DNA of 64,000 bases from Nocardia fluminea (GTDB lineage Bacteria; Actinomycetota; Actinomycetes; Mycobacteriales; Mycobacteriaceae): positions 372,001-436,000 of the forward strand of contig NZ_PJMW01000001.1 in the NCBI RefSeq assembly GCF_002846365.1, written 5' to 3'. Position 1 is the first letter of the stretch, and each line of letters opens with the position of its first letter. A program made the position numbers and the translations under genes. Shown here in pieces: positions 43,599 to 55,307 of this stretch. The notes beneath the pieces are model-generated. The model saw nothing but the letters and a program-made list of their open reading frames with translations, was not told the DNA's origin and did no database searches.

Positions 43599-44279
43599 TC
43601 AGTGGGTGATCGTGTGGACTGGTTGGGTGAGGATGCTGCTCAGCCATCGTTGGGCGTGGCCGACGTCGGGGGCCAGATATTCGGCCAATGTCGCTTCGCT
43701 CGGGGACAGAGCGGGTGCCCAGCTCGGGATGGCCAGTACCCGCATTCCCGCCGCGTGCGCTGACCGAATGCCGGCTACCGAATCCTCTACTGCTACAGAA
43801 GCATTCGGCTCGACTGATAGTAGGGCCGCGGCATGTAACCAGGGCTGTGGGTGGGGCTTGGTGTGTGGCTGGTCCTCGCGGGCGATCACGACCTGCAGGG
43901 ATCGGCGCAGCCCGAAATAGTCGAGGGTGGCCGCGACGAACCGGCGCGGAGAAGCTGATACGACGCCGGTAACTGCCCGGCTCGTGGCAGCCGCCAGCAG
44001 CGCGTCCACGCCGGGGAGCAACTCGATGTGACCGGCCTCGACCTGGTCGATCATCGCCTCCACGCAGTCGGCGATCACCCGATCGACGGCATCGACACCG
44101 CACACCCGGGCCAGATGCTGGGCCCAGTCACCGTGGCCGTGGGTGCTGTGCCGGTCGAAATCGGTCCATATGTGGCCGTGAGCGGCGGCGTATCGCGCCC
44201 AGCAGCAGTCCCAGGGCTCCATGGTCGCGGCGAGAGTCCCGTCCAGATCGAACAGGACGGCCTCGACGTACTTGCTCAT
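43599..44279 (-). CDS. HAD-superfamily phosphatase coupled to ribB
   Basis: 226 residues. HAD motif I VLFDLDGTLA (residues 7-16), motif II VVSAS, the Lys motif in TKPHPQPW and motif IV VAVEDSVAGIRSA. The cap is the C1 helical type (beta-phosphoglucomutase-like). Its ATG overlaps the ribB stop (ATGA). Flavin synthesis needs a HAD phosphatase for the ribitylaminouracil phosphate, so that role is a reasonable guess, unproven. Confidence 0.87.
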   Translation of the reverse strand: MSKYVEAVLFDLDGTLAATMEPWDCCWARYAAAHGHIWTDFDRHSTHGHGDWAQHLARVCGVDAVDRVIADCVEAMIDQVEAGHIELLPGVDALLAAATSRAVTGVVSASPRRFVAATLDYFGLRRSLQVVIAREDQPHTKPHPQPWLHAAALLSVEPNASVAVEDSVAGIRSAHAAGMRVLAIPSWAPALSPSEATLAEYLAPDVGHAQRWLSSILTQPVHTITH

Positions 44280-44929
44280 GCGGGGGTTGTGGTGGCGGCG
44301 TTGCGAGCGATGAGCTGATCTATCGAAATCAGTTTCAGCCCATGGGAATCGGCGAACGCGCGTAGTGCGGGCAACCGCATCACCGTCCCGTCGTCGTGAC
44401 AGACCTCGCTGATCGCCGCCACCGGCGACAAGCCCGCCAGCCGCATCAACTCCACTCCTGCCTCGGTGTGGCCTTGACGCGCCGCGAGTCCGCCGGGGTG
44501 TGCTCGCAGCGGGAAAACGTGGCCCGGGCGTTGCAGGTCTTCCGCTCGGGTAGCCGGATCCGCCAGTGCGCGCAGGGTAGCGGCTCGATCGGCCGCGCAG
44601 ATGCCGGACACCACGCCCGCTACCGCATCGACGGTCACGGTGAACGCGGTCTGCTTGCAGTCCTGGTTCACCGCGGTCATCAGCGGCAACCCGAGCAGCT
44701 CGGCCCGCTCGACCGACATCGGCGCACACACCACTCCTCCGGTGTAGCGAATGAAGAACCCGAGTGTCTCGGGCGTGGCCAGTTCGGCGGCCATGATCAG
44801 GTCGCCCTCGTTTTCGCGGTGCTCGTCGTCGACAACGATCACTGCCCGGCCGGCAGTGATTTCGCTGATCGCGGCGTCGAGATCGTCGAAGAGGTTCGCT
44901 CGGTCCTGGGTGCTCGCTGAAACGGTCAT
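44276..44929 (-). CDS. ribB: 3,4-dihydroxy-2-butanone 4-phosphate synthase
   Basis: 217 residues from the second of two adjacent ATGs (RBS AGGAAGG at best spacing). Family motifs are complete: VVDDEHRENEGDLIMAAE (about residues 30-47), VVCAPMS, GHTEAGVELMRLAGL (about 150-164) and EVCHDDGTVMRLPAL. It makes the four-carbon unit of riboflavin from ribulose 5-phosphate. A stand-alone RibB without the RibA half. No FMN riboswitch was seen upstream; IS-B lies 140 bp upstream. Confidence 0.93.
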   Translation of the reverse strand: MTVSASTQDRANLFDDLDAAISEITAGRAVIVVDDEHRENEGDLIMAAELATPETLGFFIRYTGGVVCAPMSVERAELLGLPLMTAVNQDCKQTAFTVTVDAVAGVVSGICAADRAATLRALADPATRAEDLQRPGHVFPLRAHPGGLAARQGHTEAGVELMRLAGLSPVAAISEVCHDDGTVMRLPALRAFADSHGLKLISIDQLIARNAATTTPA

Positions 44930-45074
44930 CATCGGCCTTCCTGTCCAGGTCATGGGAGTGAAAGCACACACTCGACACAGCAGGCGAGAATGAAAACCAA
45001 GATCATGTGATCGTACGCCCCGAGGCTTGCGCACGCAGCCCCTGATCTACTACCCCGACTTGGGGGCCTGCTAG

Positions 45075-46443
45075 TACTCCAGCCGCACTTAGTTATGTTG
45101 TGCGGTAACGTCTTCCGTCGTGTCGATCGATGAGGACCTGGTCGCGTGGGTGGCCGGGCTGGATGACCTGTTCGGGCGAGTCGCTGGCCGTTTCTACCGG
45201 GCAGAGCCGAGATTACGGGCCCGCGCCTACGTGCGCGGCTTGTTGGCGCCGCTAGCCGGGAAGAATGGCTGGACAATTGCCGAAGCCGCTGGTGAGGAGA
45301 CCCCGGATGGGATGCAACGGCTGTTGAACCATGCTGCCTGGGACGCCGACGGGGTACGTGACGACGTGCGCGCCTATGCGGTCGAGTACCTGGGCGACCC
45401 GGATGGAGTTTTGGTAGTCGACGAGACCGGATTTATCAAAAAGGGAGTGAAATCAGCTGGGGTACAACGGCAATACTCCGGCACAGCTGGTCGGATCGAG
45501 AACTGTCAACTCGGGGTGTTCTGCGCATACACCACCGTCAAGGGCCGCACGCTGATCGACCGGGAACTGTATCTGCCGAAATCGTGGACCGGCGACCGTG
45601 ACCGCTGCCGCGAGGCATACGTACCCGATAACGTCGAGTTCGCTACCAAGACCACGCTCGCCAAACAAATGCTGGCCCGAGCACTGGATGCCGGAGTGCC
45701 TGCGCGGTGGGTGACCGCGGACGAAGCCTACGGCGGTGACTACAAGTTCCGGACCTGGCTCGAAGACCGTCGCATCGGGTACGTGGTCGCCGTCCCGAGA
45801 AATCAGACGATCCCGGTCACCGCGGGCAGCACCCGTGCCGATCATCTTGTCGCGCACGCCCCCGCGCAGGCGTGGAAGCGCCTGAGCTGCGGGGCAGGCG
45901 CGAAGGGGCCACGAATGTTCGACTGGGCCGTCGCGTCGCTTCCGGTCTACGAGTGGACGACCCCACCGGGGTGGAGCCGGTGGCTACTCGCTCGGCGTGG
46001 CTTGTCTCCGAATACCAAGGGCGAGTTGGAGATCGCCTACTACATGTGCTGCGCGCCGACCGGTACCAGCGATGAGGAACTGATCCGGGTCGCCGGTGCT
46101 CGCTGGGCTGTCGAGGATTGTTTCCAGACCGCGAAAACCGAGGTCGGGCTCGACCAGTATCAGGTCCGGCGCTACGACGCCTGGTACCGGCATGTCACTC
46201 TCGCCATGCTCGCCCACACCTACCTCGCCGTGACCGCCGCTATTGCCCCAAAAGCGTTGGCAGCGGCCTCATCTCGCTCACCCTCGGCGAAGTTCGACGT
46301 CTCCTGGCACACCTGATCACTACCGACCCGACCCTCGACCGGGTCTGGCAATGGTCGATCTGGCGGCGCCGCCACCAATACCGGGCCAAACAAGCCCACT
46401 ACCAGCGGCGACACCGATTACATCACGAAGTGCGGCTGGAGTA
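45075..46443 (+). mobile_element. IS-B copy 2, inverted, IS701 family
   Basis: Same 1369-bp element as at 34415 but on the plus strand, flanked by CTAG at 45071-45074 and 46444-46447. With copy 3 it brackets IS-A in inverted orientation. Confidence 0.88.
45120..46316 (+). CDS. IS-B transposase (copy 2), zero frame
   Basis: Identical in sequence to the 398-residue product at 34542. The slippery heptamer CCCAAAA is at 46247-46253; the -1 frame would extend to the TAG at 46445-46447, again supplied by CTAG. Confidence 0.85.
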   Translation: MSIDEDLVAWVAGLDDLFGRVAGRFYRAEPRLRARAYVRGLLAPLAGKNGWTIAEAAGEETPDGMQRLLNHAAWDADGVRDDVRAYAVEYLGDPDGVLVVDETGFIKKGVKSAGVQRQYSGTAGRIENCQLGVFCAYTTVKGRTLIDRELYLPKSWTGDRDRCREAYVPDNVEFATKTTLAKQMLARALDAGVPARWVTADEAYGGDYKFRTWLEDRRIGYVVAVPRNQTIPVTAGSTRADHLVAHAPAQAWKRLSCGAGAKGPRMFDWAVASLPVYEWTTPPGWSRWLLARRGLSPNTKGELEIAYYMCCAPTGTSDEELIRVAGARWAVEDCFQTAKTEVGLDQYQVRRYDAWYRHVTLAMLAHTYLAVTAAIAPKALAAASSRSPSAKFDVSWHT

Positions 46444-47076
46444 CTAGGTCATGTCTCCCAATAGCTTCAGCCATTCGACCGTGAGGGCCATGACGATCCC
46501 GGCCCGGTAAGTACAGGCCAGCTTGTCGTAACGAGTTGCGACACCACGCCAGTGTTTGGCCTTGTTGAACGCTCGCTCGACCACATTGCGACCCTTGTAG
46601 GCATCGGAGTCGAACCCGGGCGGGCGTCCACCGGCACGACCTCGACGTTTCCGGTTGGCGACCTGATCAGACCGCTGCGGGATCACCGCCACAATCCGCT
46701 TGCTCCGCAACAGCTTTCGATTCGCCGCCGAGGAATACGCCTTGTCGGCCAGGACCTGATCAGGATTCCGGCGCGGCGGACCACCAACCAATCGCGGGAC
46801 CGCGATCGCGTCGAGCACAGCGGGCATCACCGGACAATCTGCAGCCTGGCCCGCGGTGATCAACACCGCCAAACCGCGACCGTTGCCGTCGGTAGCCAAG
46901 TGGGCTTTGGTAGTCAGCCCGCCCCGAGACCGGCCGATCCCGTGATCAGCCGGCTCATAACTCACCGTCCGGGCCGGAAACCGTGCCCTCGCCACGACGG
47001 GTGTTGGCGCCATGTTGATGCACCCGCACGATCGTCGAATCGACCGAGACCACCCAATCGAGATTCCCGGTCGCAT
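46444..47076 (-). CDS. IS-A transposase orfB (copy 2)
   Basis: Identical to the product at 33434; the stop TAG again comes from the flanking CTAG. Confidence 0.85.
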   Translation of the reverse strand: MRPGISIGWSRSIRRSCGCINMAPTPVVARARFPARTVSYEPADHGIGRSRGGLTTKAHLATDGNGRGLAVLITAGQAADCPVMPAVLDAIAVPRLVGGPPRRNPDQVLADKAYSSAANRKLLRSKRIVAVIPQRSDQVANRKRRGRAGGRPPGFDSDAYKGRNVVERAFNKAKHWRGVATRYDKLACTYRAGIVMALTVEWLKLLGDMT

Positions 47077-47420
47077 CGGCCAACGCAGTCAGCGCGACCA
47101 GCACCCGATCCCAGGTGCCGTCGGCGGCATACCGGCGGTGCCGTTTCCATACCGTCTGCCACGGACCGAATACCTCGGGCAGATCACGCCAGGGCATCCC
47201 GGTCCGCAACCGGAACAACATTCCCTCGACGACCTGGCGGTTGTTGGAGAAGTTACGGCCCACGCGGCCATCGGATTTCGGTAACAGCAGCTCGAGGAGT
47301 TCCCACTGGTTGTCCGTCAGAACCTGATGCCGATCACCGACAGTCGCCGCCACGGCGAACATGATGCCCGACCCGACGATCTATCGGGCGAGAACCGGAA
47401 ACTCAATTGGGAGACATGAC
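46448..47420 (-). mobile_element. IS-A copy 2, IS5 family
   Basis: Same element as at 33438, flanked by CTAG at 46444-46447 and 47421-47424, placed exactly between two IS-B copies. Confidence 0.88.
46955..47362 (-). CDS. IS-A transposase orfA (copy 2)
   Basis: Identical to the product at 33945, including the terminal TTA TGA. Confidence 0.85.
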   Translation of the reverse strand: MFAVAATVGDRHQVLTDNQWELLELLLPKSDGRVGRNFSNNRQVVEGMLFRLRTGMPWRDLPEVFGPWQTVWKRHRRYAADGTWDRVLVALTALADATGNLDWVVSVDSTIVRVHQHGANTRRGEGTVSGPDGEL

Positions 47421-47424
47421 CTAG

Positions 47425-48793
47425 TACTCCAGCCGCACTTCGTGATGTAATCGGTGTCGCCGCTGGTAGTGGGCTTGTTTGGCCCGGTATTGGTGGCGGC
47501 GCCGCCAGATCGACCATTGCCAGACCCGGTCGAGGGTCGGGTCGGTAGTGATCAGGTGTGCCAGGAGACGTCGAACTTCGCCGAGGGTGAGCGAGATGAG
47601 GCCGCTGCCAACGCTTTTGGGGCAATAGCGGCGGTCACGGCGAGGTAGGTGTGGGCGAGCATGGCGAGAGTGACATGCCGGTACCAGGCGTCGTAGCGCC
47701 GGACCTGATACTGGTCGAGCCCGACCTCGGTTTTCGCGGTCTGGAAACAATCCTCGACAGCCCAGCGAGCACCGGCGACCCGGATCAGTTCCTCATCGCT
47801 GGTACCGGTCGGCGCGCAGCACATGTAGTAGGCGATCTCCAACTCGCCCTTGGTATTCGGAGACAAGCCACGCCGAGCGAGTAGCCACCGGCTCCACCCC
47901 GGTGGGGTCGTCCACTCGTAGACCGGAAGCGACGCGACGGCCCAGTCGAACATTCGTGGCCCCTTCGCGCCTGCCCCGCAGCTCAGGCGCTTCCACGCCT
48001 GCGCGGGGGCGTGCGCGACAAGATGATCGGCACGGGTGCTGCCCGCGGTGACCGGGATCGTCTGATTTCTCGGGACGGCGACCACGTACCCGATGCGACG
48101 GTCTTCGAGCCAGGTCCGGAACTTGTAGTCACCGCCGTAGGCTTCGTCCGCGGTCACCCACCGCGCAGGCACTCCGGCATCCAGTGCTCGGGCCAGCATT
48201 TGTTTGGCGAGCGTGGTCTTGGTAGCGAACTCGACGTTATCGGGTACGTATGCCTCGCGGCAGCGGTCACGGTCGCCGGTCCACGATTTCGGCAGATACA
48301 GTTCCCGGTCGATCAGCGTGCGGCCCTTGACGGTGGTGTATGCGCAGAACACCCCGAGTTGACAGTTCTCGATCCGACCAGCTGTGCCGGAGTATTGCCG
48401 TTGTACCCCAGCTGATTTCACTCCCTTTTTGATAAATCCGGTCTCGTCGACTACCAAAACTCCATCCGGGTCGCCCAGGTACTCGACCGCATAGGCGCGC
48501 ACGTCGTCACGTACCCCGTCGGCGTCCCAGGCAGCATGGTTCAACAGCCGTTGCATCCCATCCGGGGTCTCCTCACCAGCGGCTTCGGCAATTGTCCAGC
48601 CATTCTTCCCGGCTAGCGGCGCCAACAAGCCGCGCACGTAGGCGCGGGCCCGTAATCTCGGCTCTGCCCGGTAGAAACGGCCAGCGACTCGCCCGAACAG
48701 GTCATCCAGCCCGGCCACCCACGCGACCAGGTCCTCATCGATCGACACGACGGAAGACGTTACCGCACAACATAACTAAGTGCGGCTGGAGTA
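47425..48793 (-). mobile_element. IS-B copy 3, IS701 family
   Basis: Flanked by CTAG at 47421-47424 and 48794-48797. The right CTAG also contains the stop codon of arfB. Confidence 0.88.
47552..48748 (-). CDS. IS-B transposase (copy 3), zero frame
   Basis: Identical to the product at 34542; slippery heptamer at 47615-47621. Confidence 0.85.
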   Translation of the reverse strand: MSIDEDLVAWVAGLDDLFGRVAGRFYRAEPRLRARAYVRGLLAPLAGKNGWTIAEAAGEETPDGMQRLLNHAAWDADGVRDDVRAYAVEYLGDPDGVLVVDETGFIKKGVKSAGVQRQYSGTAGRIENCQLGVFCAYTTVKGRTLIDRELYLPKSWTGDRDRCREAYVPDNVEFATKTTLAKQMLARALDAGVPARWVTADEAYGGDYKFRTWLEDRRIGYVVAVPRNQTIPVTAGSTRADHLVAHAPAQAWKRLSCGAGAKGPRMFDWAVASLPVYEWTTPPGWSRWLLARRGLSPNTKGELEIAYYMCCAPTGTSDEELIRVAGARWAVEDCFQTAKTEVGLDQYQVRRYDAWYRHVTLAMLAHTYLAVTAAIAPKALAAASSRSPSAKFDVSWHT

Positions 48794-49222
48794 CTAGTCG
48801 TCCGGGGAGGCGCGTCGGTTGCGTTTGGTGACACCGCGCCGCTTCTTCGCGGAAATGCGTCGTTCCTTCGCTCCGCGCGAGGGCTTGGTCGGGCGTCTAA
48901 CAGGCGGCGGGGCGGCTGCGGCGTCGCGAAGTAGCGAGGCCAGTCGCTCGCGGGCGACCGCGCGGTTCTGCAGTTGTGCGCGTTGCTCGGAGGCGGCGGT
49001 CGTGAGCACGCCGTTGACCAAGCGGGTGGCCAGGCGCTCGAGCATTCGGGTGCGCAGCCACTCCGGCACCGAGGGTGAGTTGGCGAGGTCGAACGACAGC
49101 TCTACCCGGCTGTCGGTGGTGTTGACGTGCTGTCCGCCCGGACCGGACGACCGTGAGAACCGCTCGCGTAGCTCGGATGCGGGTATCACCAGTCTCCTGG
49201 TCACGGTCAGGTCCTCTGCCAT
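48794..49222 (-). CDS. arfB: Ribosome-rescue peptidyl-tRNA hydrolase ArfB
   Basis: 142 residues from ATG at 49222. SSGPGGQHVNTTDSRVEL (about residues 25-42) contains the catalytic GGQ of release-factor-like hydrolases, followed by the helical linker and a Lys/Arg-rich tail (GAKERRISAKKRRGVTKRNRR) that enters the mRNA channel. It frees stalled ribosomes. Its stop TAG is the complement of CTA 48794-48796, that is, the IS target itself, so the insertion left the protein unchanged. Confidence 0.92.
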   Translation of the reverse strand: MAEDLTVTRRLVIPASELRERFSRSSGPGGQHVNTTDSRVELSFDLANSPSVPEWLRTRMLERLATRLVNGVLTTAASEQRAQLQNRAVARERLASLLRDAAAAPPPVRRPTKPSRGAKERRISAKKRRGVTKRNRRASPDD

Positions 49223-49424
49223 GATCCGACGCCGCTCTTTCCGATCGAACAGCCGGCTGGGCCAGGTCGGCCCAGGTGCGACCTGAACGTTCACGATAGC
49301 GACGACCTGGTCGTCGCCTGACAACCAGGGCGTCGGCCACGCGGAGTGGCGGCGTGCGATCGAAATGCCCGCAGGGCAGACTTGGCCGGTCCAGAGCTTC
49401 ATCGCCCCCGACACCGAGGCAACG

Positions 49425-50471
49425 ATGACACCGATTCCGGCTGGTATCTCGCTCGACACCCTCTCCGAACTTCCCCAGTATCCCGTCGGGACATCGTTCG
49501 GCTCCGACATCGACGCCGTCAACGAGATCCTGCTGTCCGACACCGATGAGCAGACCAAACGCGCGGCGTTTCTGGACTGGGCAGCCCGGCACCAGCCCTG
49601 TGTTTTCGGACGGATGGCCACCAAGGTCGGCGCCCCTGCGCGGGGATTGGCGATGAATCTGTGCTGGATCGACGAGCAGGTGCTCGCGGCCGGGCCGCAC
49701 GCGATCGCGGAGCGCATCGCCGCGGACCGCCGCACCTGGAAGGAACAGGCGGCGCGCGGAAAGAGCAGCGCCTTCCTGGTGATCTTCAACAGCCGGTGTC
49801 TCGCTCACGCCCGCCCCAGCCCCGAATTCGCTCGTTTGTGCACTGATCTGGCTTCCTTGTACCTGACCGAACTGGCGCCCGTGCTGTCCGACGTGATCTA
49901 TACCGAGGCCATCCCGCTGCGCGGTCGCGACGGAGTGCTACGCCTGTTCAAAGGCAGTGTGCAGCTGTTCCATACCGGCGCGCATCTGCGACGCCATCAC
50001 GACCGCCGGATCCCCGGCGGGGTGATGATCTCGGTGAACGGACCGGGCCACTACGCCAATTCCCTTGTTACTCAGGGAATATGCGCGGACCTGTCCGAAT
50101 CTGCCCCCATGGTCCGAAGCCTCGCCGCACGTTCGATAGGCGCGGGCGGCCGCGGAGACGAGCGCGCGCTCAGCACCACCTGGCATCGCGACCTCGCCGC
50201 ACGCGACACCACCCGCTGGTTCTCCGCGGCCTACCACCTCGACGTTCTGGTCCAATCCGATGTCGTCAGCGATCCCCGCCCGCGCACCGGCCCCTGCCCC
50301 GCCCACGAACAATGGTCCTGGCTACACCTGGATTACATCGATGCCCGCGAAACCTCCCCCACCGATCCCACCCACGGCTGGTTCCACGGCGTCCCCGTCC
50401 CCGAACACGACCTTCACCACAACCCTTGGCTCCCAGTCGTTCCCATCGACGCACCAGACTTCAACTACTGA
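49425..50471 (+). CDS. Hypothetical protein, His/Trp-rich C-terminus
   Basis: 348 residues from ATG at 49425 (an in-frame ATG lies at 49365). Family not recognised. Seen: CVFGRMATKVGAPARGLAMN near residue 63, a central HTGAHLRRHHDRRIPGGVMIS (about 188-208), WHRDLAARDTTRWFSAAYHLD and a Pro-rich end rich in H and W. No signal peptide or membrane span. The conserved look and high coding bias suggest a real enzyme; divergent from arfB. Confidence 0.72.
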   Translation: MTPIPAGISLDTLSELPQYPVGTSFGSDIDAVNEILLSDTDEQTKRAAFLDWAARHQPCVFGRMATKVGAPARGLAMNLCWIDEQVLAAGPHAIAERIAADRRTWKEQAARGKSSAFLVIFNSRCLAHARPSPEFARLCTDLASLYLTELAPVLSDVIYTEAIPLRGRDGVLRLFKGSVQLFHTGAHLRRHHDRRIPGGVMISVNGPGHYANSLVTQGICADLSESAPMVRSLAARSIGAGGRGDERALSTTWHRDLAARDTTRWFSAAYHLDVLVQSDVVSDPRPRTGPCPAHEQWSWLHLDYIDARETSPTDPTHGWFHGVPVPEHDLHHNPWLPVVPIDAPDFNY

Positions 50472-50618
50472 TCAGCCGCCGGATGGGGCGACCCGCCTAC
50501 AACCCGATCAGGCCGGCGCGCGGCCTCGCCGCGATTCCGCATTCGCCGTTCCTCGCGCACCGTCCAGCACGGAGCCGTGCGACAAGCGCCTTCTTCCCGG
50601 CAACACCGCATTTCGCCC

Positions 50619-51041
50619 CTAGGCGAAACGGGTGGTGAGTTCGGTCGCGATCTCGTAGTGGCGCACGAGGAACGAACGTTCGTCGAGCCTTTTGCGGCGT
50701 AGCCAGCCGGTCACCTCGGCATTGCATTTGCTGGCGTTGCACGAGCCACACGCGGGCACGACGTTGCCGAGCGTGTAGCGGCCGCCGCGTGAGATGGCCT
50801 GTACGCAGTCCTTCTGGAGTGAGGAAGCAGGGGACCGGCAATAAGCACACCCACCCCACGACGTCTTGAGCGCGTCCCATTGCGCGTCGGTGAGGTCATG
50901 GGTGACGGCCGCCATCCGCTTCTTGCGTTTGCGTGTGGCGCGAACCTGTTTGCTACCGCCGGTCGGCACGAGAACGAGGGTACGCGTTGCGATGGTCGAG
51001 CGGTCGGAAGCCGGGCGCACTGTTTCCAGCACAGTCGGCAC
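50619..51041 (-). CDS. HNH endonuclease-domain protein
   Basis: 140 residues from GTG; ATG codons further in are alternatives. A CAYCRS...ACGSCNASKC zinc pair brackets the HNH core (CVQAISRGGRYTLGNVVPAC), where Gln/Ser replace the first His, so catalytic strength is uncertain. N-terminal basic stretch RKRKKR. Single gene, no restriction partner nearby. Confidence 0.8.
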   Translation of the reverse strand: MPTVLETVRPASDRSTIATRTLVLVPTGGSKQVRATRKRKKRMAAVTHDLTDAQWDALKTSWGGCAYCRSPASSLQKDCVQAISRGGRYTLGNVVPACGSCNASKCNAEVTGWLRRKRLDERSFLVRHYEIATELTTRFA

Positions 51042-51101
51042 CCCCGATACCGGACATGGCTCTGCTCGGCACTCCCCCGAACCGTCGATGGCCGGTGCCG
51101 C

Positions 51102-54144
<3,043 letters not shown>

Positions 54145-54247
54145 TTTCACTTATCGGACGCTGGAGGCACTCGGTATACGCTGGATCTACCACGACCTCA
54201 TCGCGGCGTGCCGGGATGGGCACACGGCAGCGACGTCGGCGTCGACG

Positions 54248-54718
54248 CTAGCCCCGCATCGCACCGTTCGGCCACACCACATCAACTGGAACGCCCCGCT
54301 CACGCGCCAGGGCCACCACGGTTCCGGTACCCGCACGCTCGCCGATCTTCCCGTCCCACACCGCGATCATCCGGTCGGCCTCGCCGACCAGGACCTCGTT
54401 GGCGGCCTCATATGCTTCGCGGCCCGCACTGTCGAAGTCCATCACCCGAACCGTGGCGGCCCGTGCGACGAGCGCGTCGAACTGCGGCAGCTGGTCCGGC
54501 TTCACTTTCGAGTCCCGATAGTCGCGCGACGGCAACACGACCTCGAGCTGCCCGCCCGCCTCGAGGACTACTTCCGCGAACACACTGTCCGCGCCGCGGG
54601 CCAAACACGAAATGCCGACCACATCCGGTAGGCCGGCGATCAGATCGGCGATGGCCGCACGAACGATCGGGACCGTTTCGGCGGCGATGTTCAGGTGCCC
54701 GGTGACACTGATTCGCAT
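54248..54718 (-). CDS. SLOG-fold nucleotide-binding protein
   Basis: 156 residues from ATG at 54718. Rossmann-like pattern ISVTGHLNIAAETV, then VGISCLARGADSVFAEVVLEAGG (spanning about residues 32-54), VVLPSRDYRDSK and ADRMIAVWDGK, as in YpsA/DprA-related SLOG proteins that bind nucleotides or cleave phosphoribosyl compounds. No effector gene of a defence system adjoins it. Ends 103 bp after rox (convergent). Confidence 0.72.
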   Translation of the reverse strand: MRISVTGHLNIAAETVPIVRAAIADLIAGLPDVVGISCLARGADSVFAEVVLEAGGQLEVVLPSRDYRDSKVKPDQLPQFDALVARAATVRVMDFDSAGREAYEAANEVLVGEADRMIAVWDGKIGERAGTGTVVALARERGVPVDVVWPNGAMRG

Positions 54719-54728
54719 GCTGAAACGC

Positions 54729-55229
54729 TCAGCGACCGGGTTCGTCCGGGCGCGACGAACCAGCCTCACCGCTGTCGCCCCGTCCGACCCTGCGTGGCCG
54801 CACCATCCGCCGCGCACCGCCGGGGCGGTTTTCCCCGCCGGCCCGTTTGCGGCGCGACGCGTCGAAGTCGAGCAGACTCGCCTCGCGCTCGGCGTTCCCA
54901 CCCGACTCGGCCGCCGCCTGCGCCGCGCCGTCGACGGGCATCGATCCTGATTCGCGCTCCAATTCCGCGCGCGTCACCGGGCGGGTCTCCGCCGGATCGT
55001 AGGCACCCTCGGGGGCCGGAGACCAGCGCGGAGCTGCGCCGATCTCCTCTTGACGTCGCCGCGGCGGCCTGGGCAGGCGCACGACATTGGACGGCATGTC
55101 TTCGCCATGGCGCGGACCCGTCGCGGCGGCCTTCGACTCCGCCAGCTTCTGACGCAGCCGCTCCACGGCATCGAATCGACTGTCGCCGGGTCCGCGTGCG
55201 GGCGGCGGGCCTGCTTCCTGGTCCGACAT
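54729..55229 (-). CDS. Charged, probably disordered hypothetical protein
   Basis: 166 residues from ATG at 55229. Rich in Arg, Ala, Glu, Pro and Gly with no predicted domain; one helix VERLRQKLAESKAAA and a basic RLPRPPRRRQEE. Immediately upstream of the SLOG gene (10-bp gap), so possibly co-transcribed. Coding status is less certain because of low complexity. Confidence 0.5.
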   Translation of the reverse strand: MSDQEAGPPPARGPGDSRFDAVERLRQKLAESKAAATGPRHGEDMPSNVVRLPRPPRRRQEEIGAAPRWSPAPEGAYDPAETRPVTRAELERESGSMPVDGAAQAAAESGGNAEREASLLDFDASRRKRAGGENRPGGARRMVRPRRVGRGDSGEAGSSRPDEPGR

Positions 55230-55307
55230 CGAACTAACCGCAGACAGGCGCCGCGACACCCGCCCCGAACTTCGGCTTACTTCTCTCGCTCACGTTCACA
55301 TTCTGCC

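Larger units (their letters stand above)
46444..48797. repeat. 2354-bp direct repeat, copy 2 (IS-A + IS-B)
   Basis: Repeats 33434-35787 with the same order, orientation and CTAG joints. Confidence 0.9.

Noticed and set aside
44930..45070. FMN riboswitch upstream of ribB
   Set aside because: The conserved riboswitch blocks were not found on the minus strand; only a weak GATCA/TGATC palindrome at 45001-45012.
33438..48793. Classical composite transposon carrying cargo between the IS blocks
   Set aside because: The left block sits inside a gene whose halves flank it exactly and the right one at an untouched arfB stop, so each insertion is independent; the DNA between them did not move as cargo.
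50619..51041. Restriction-modification or defence locus around the HNH protein
   Set aside because: Neighbours are a hypothetical enzyme and a lipase pseudogene; no methyltransferase, helicase or sensor.
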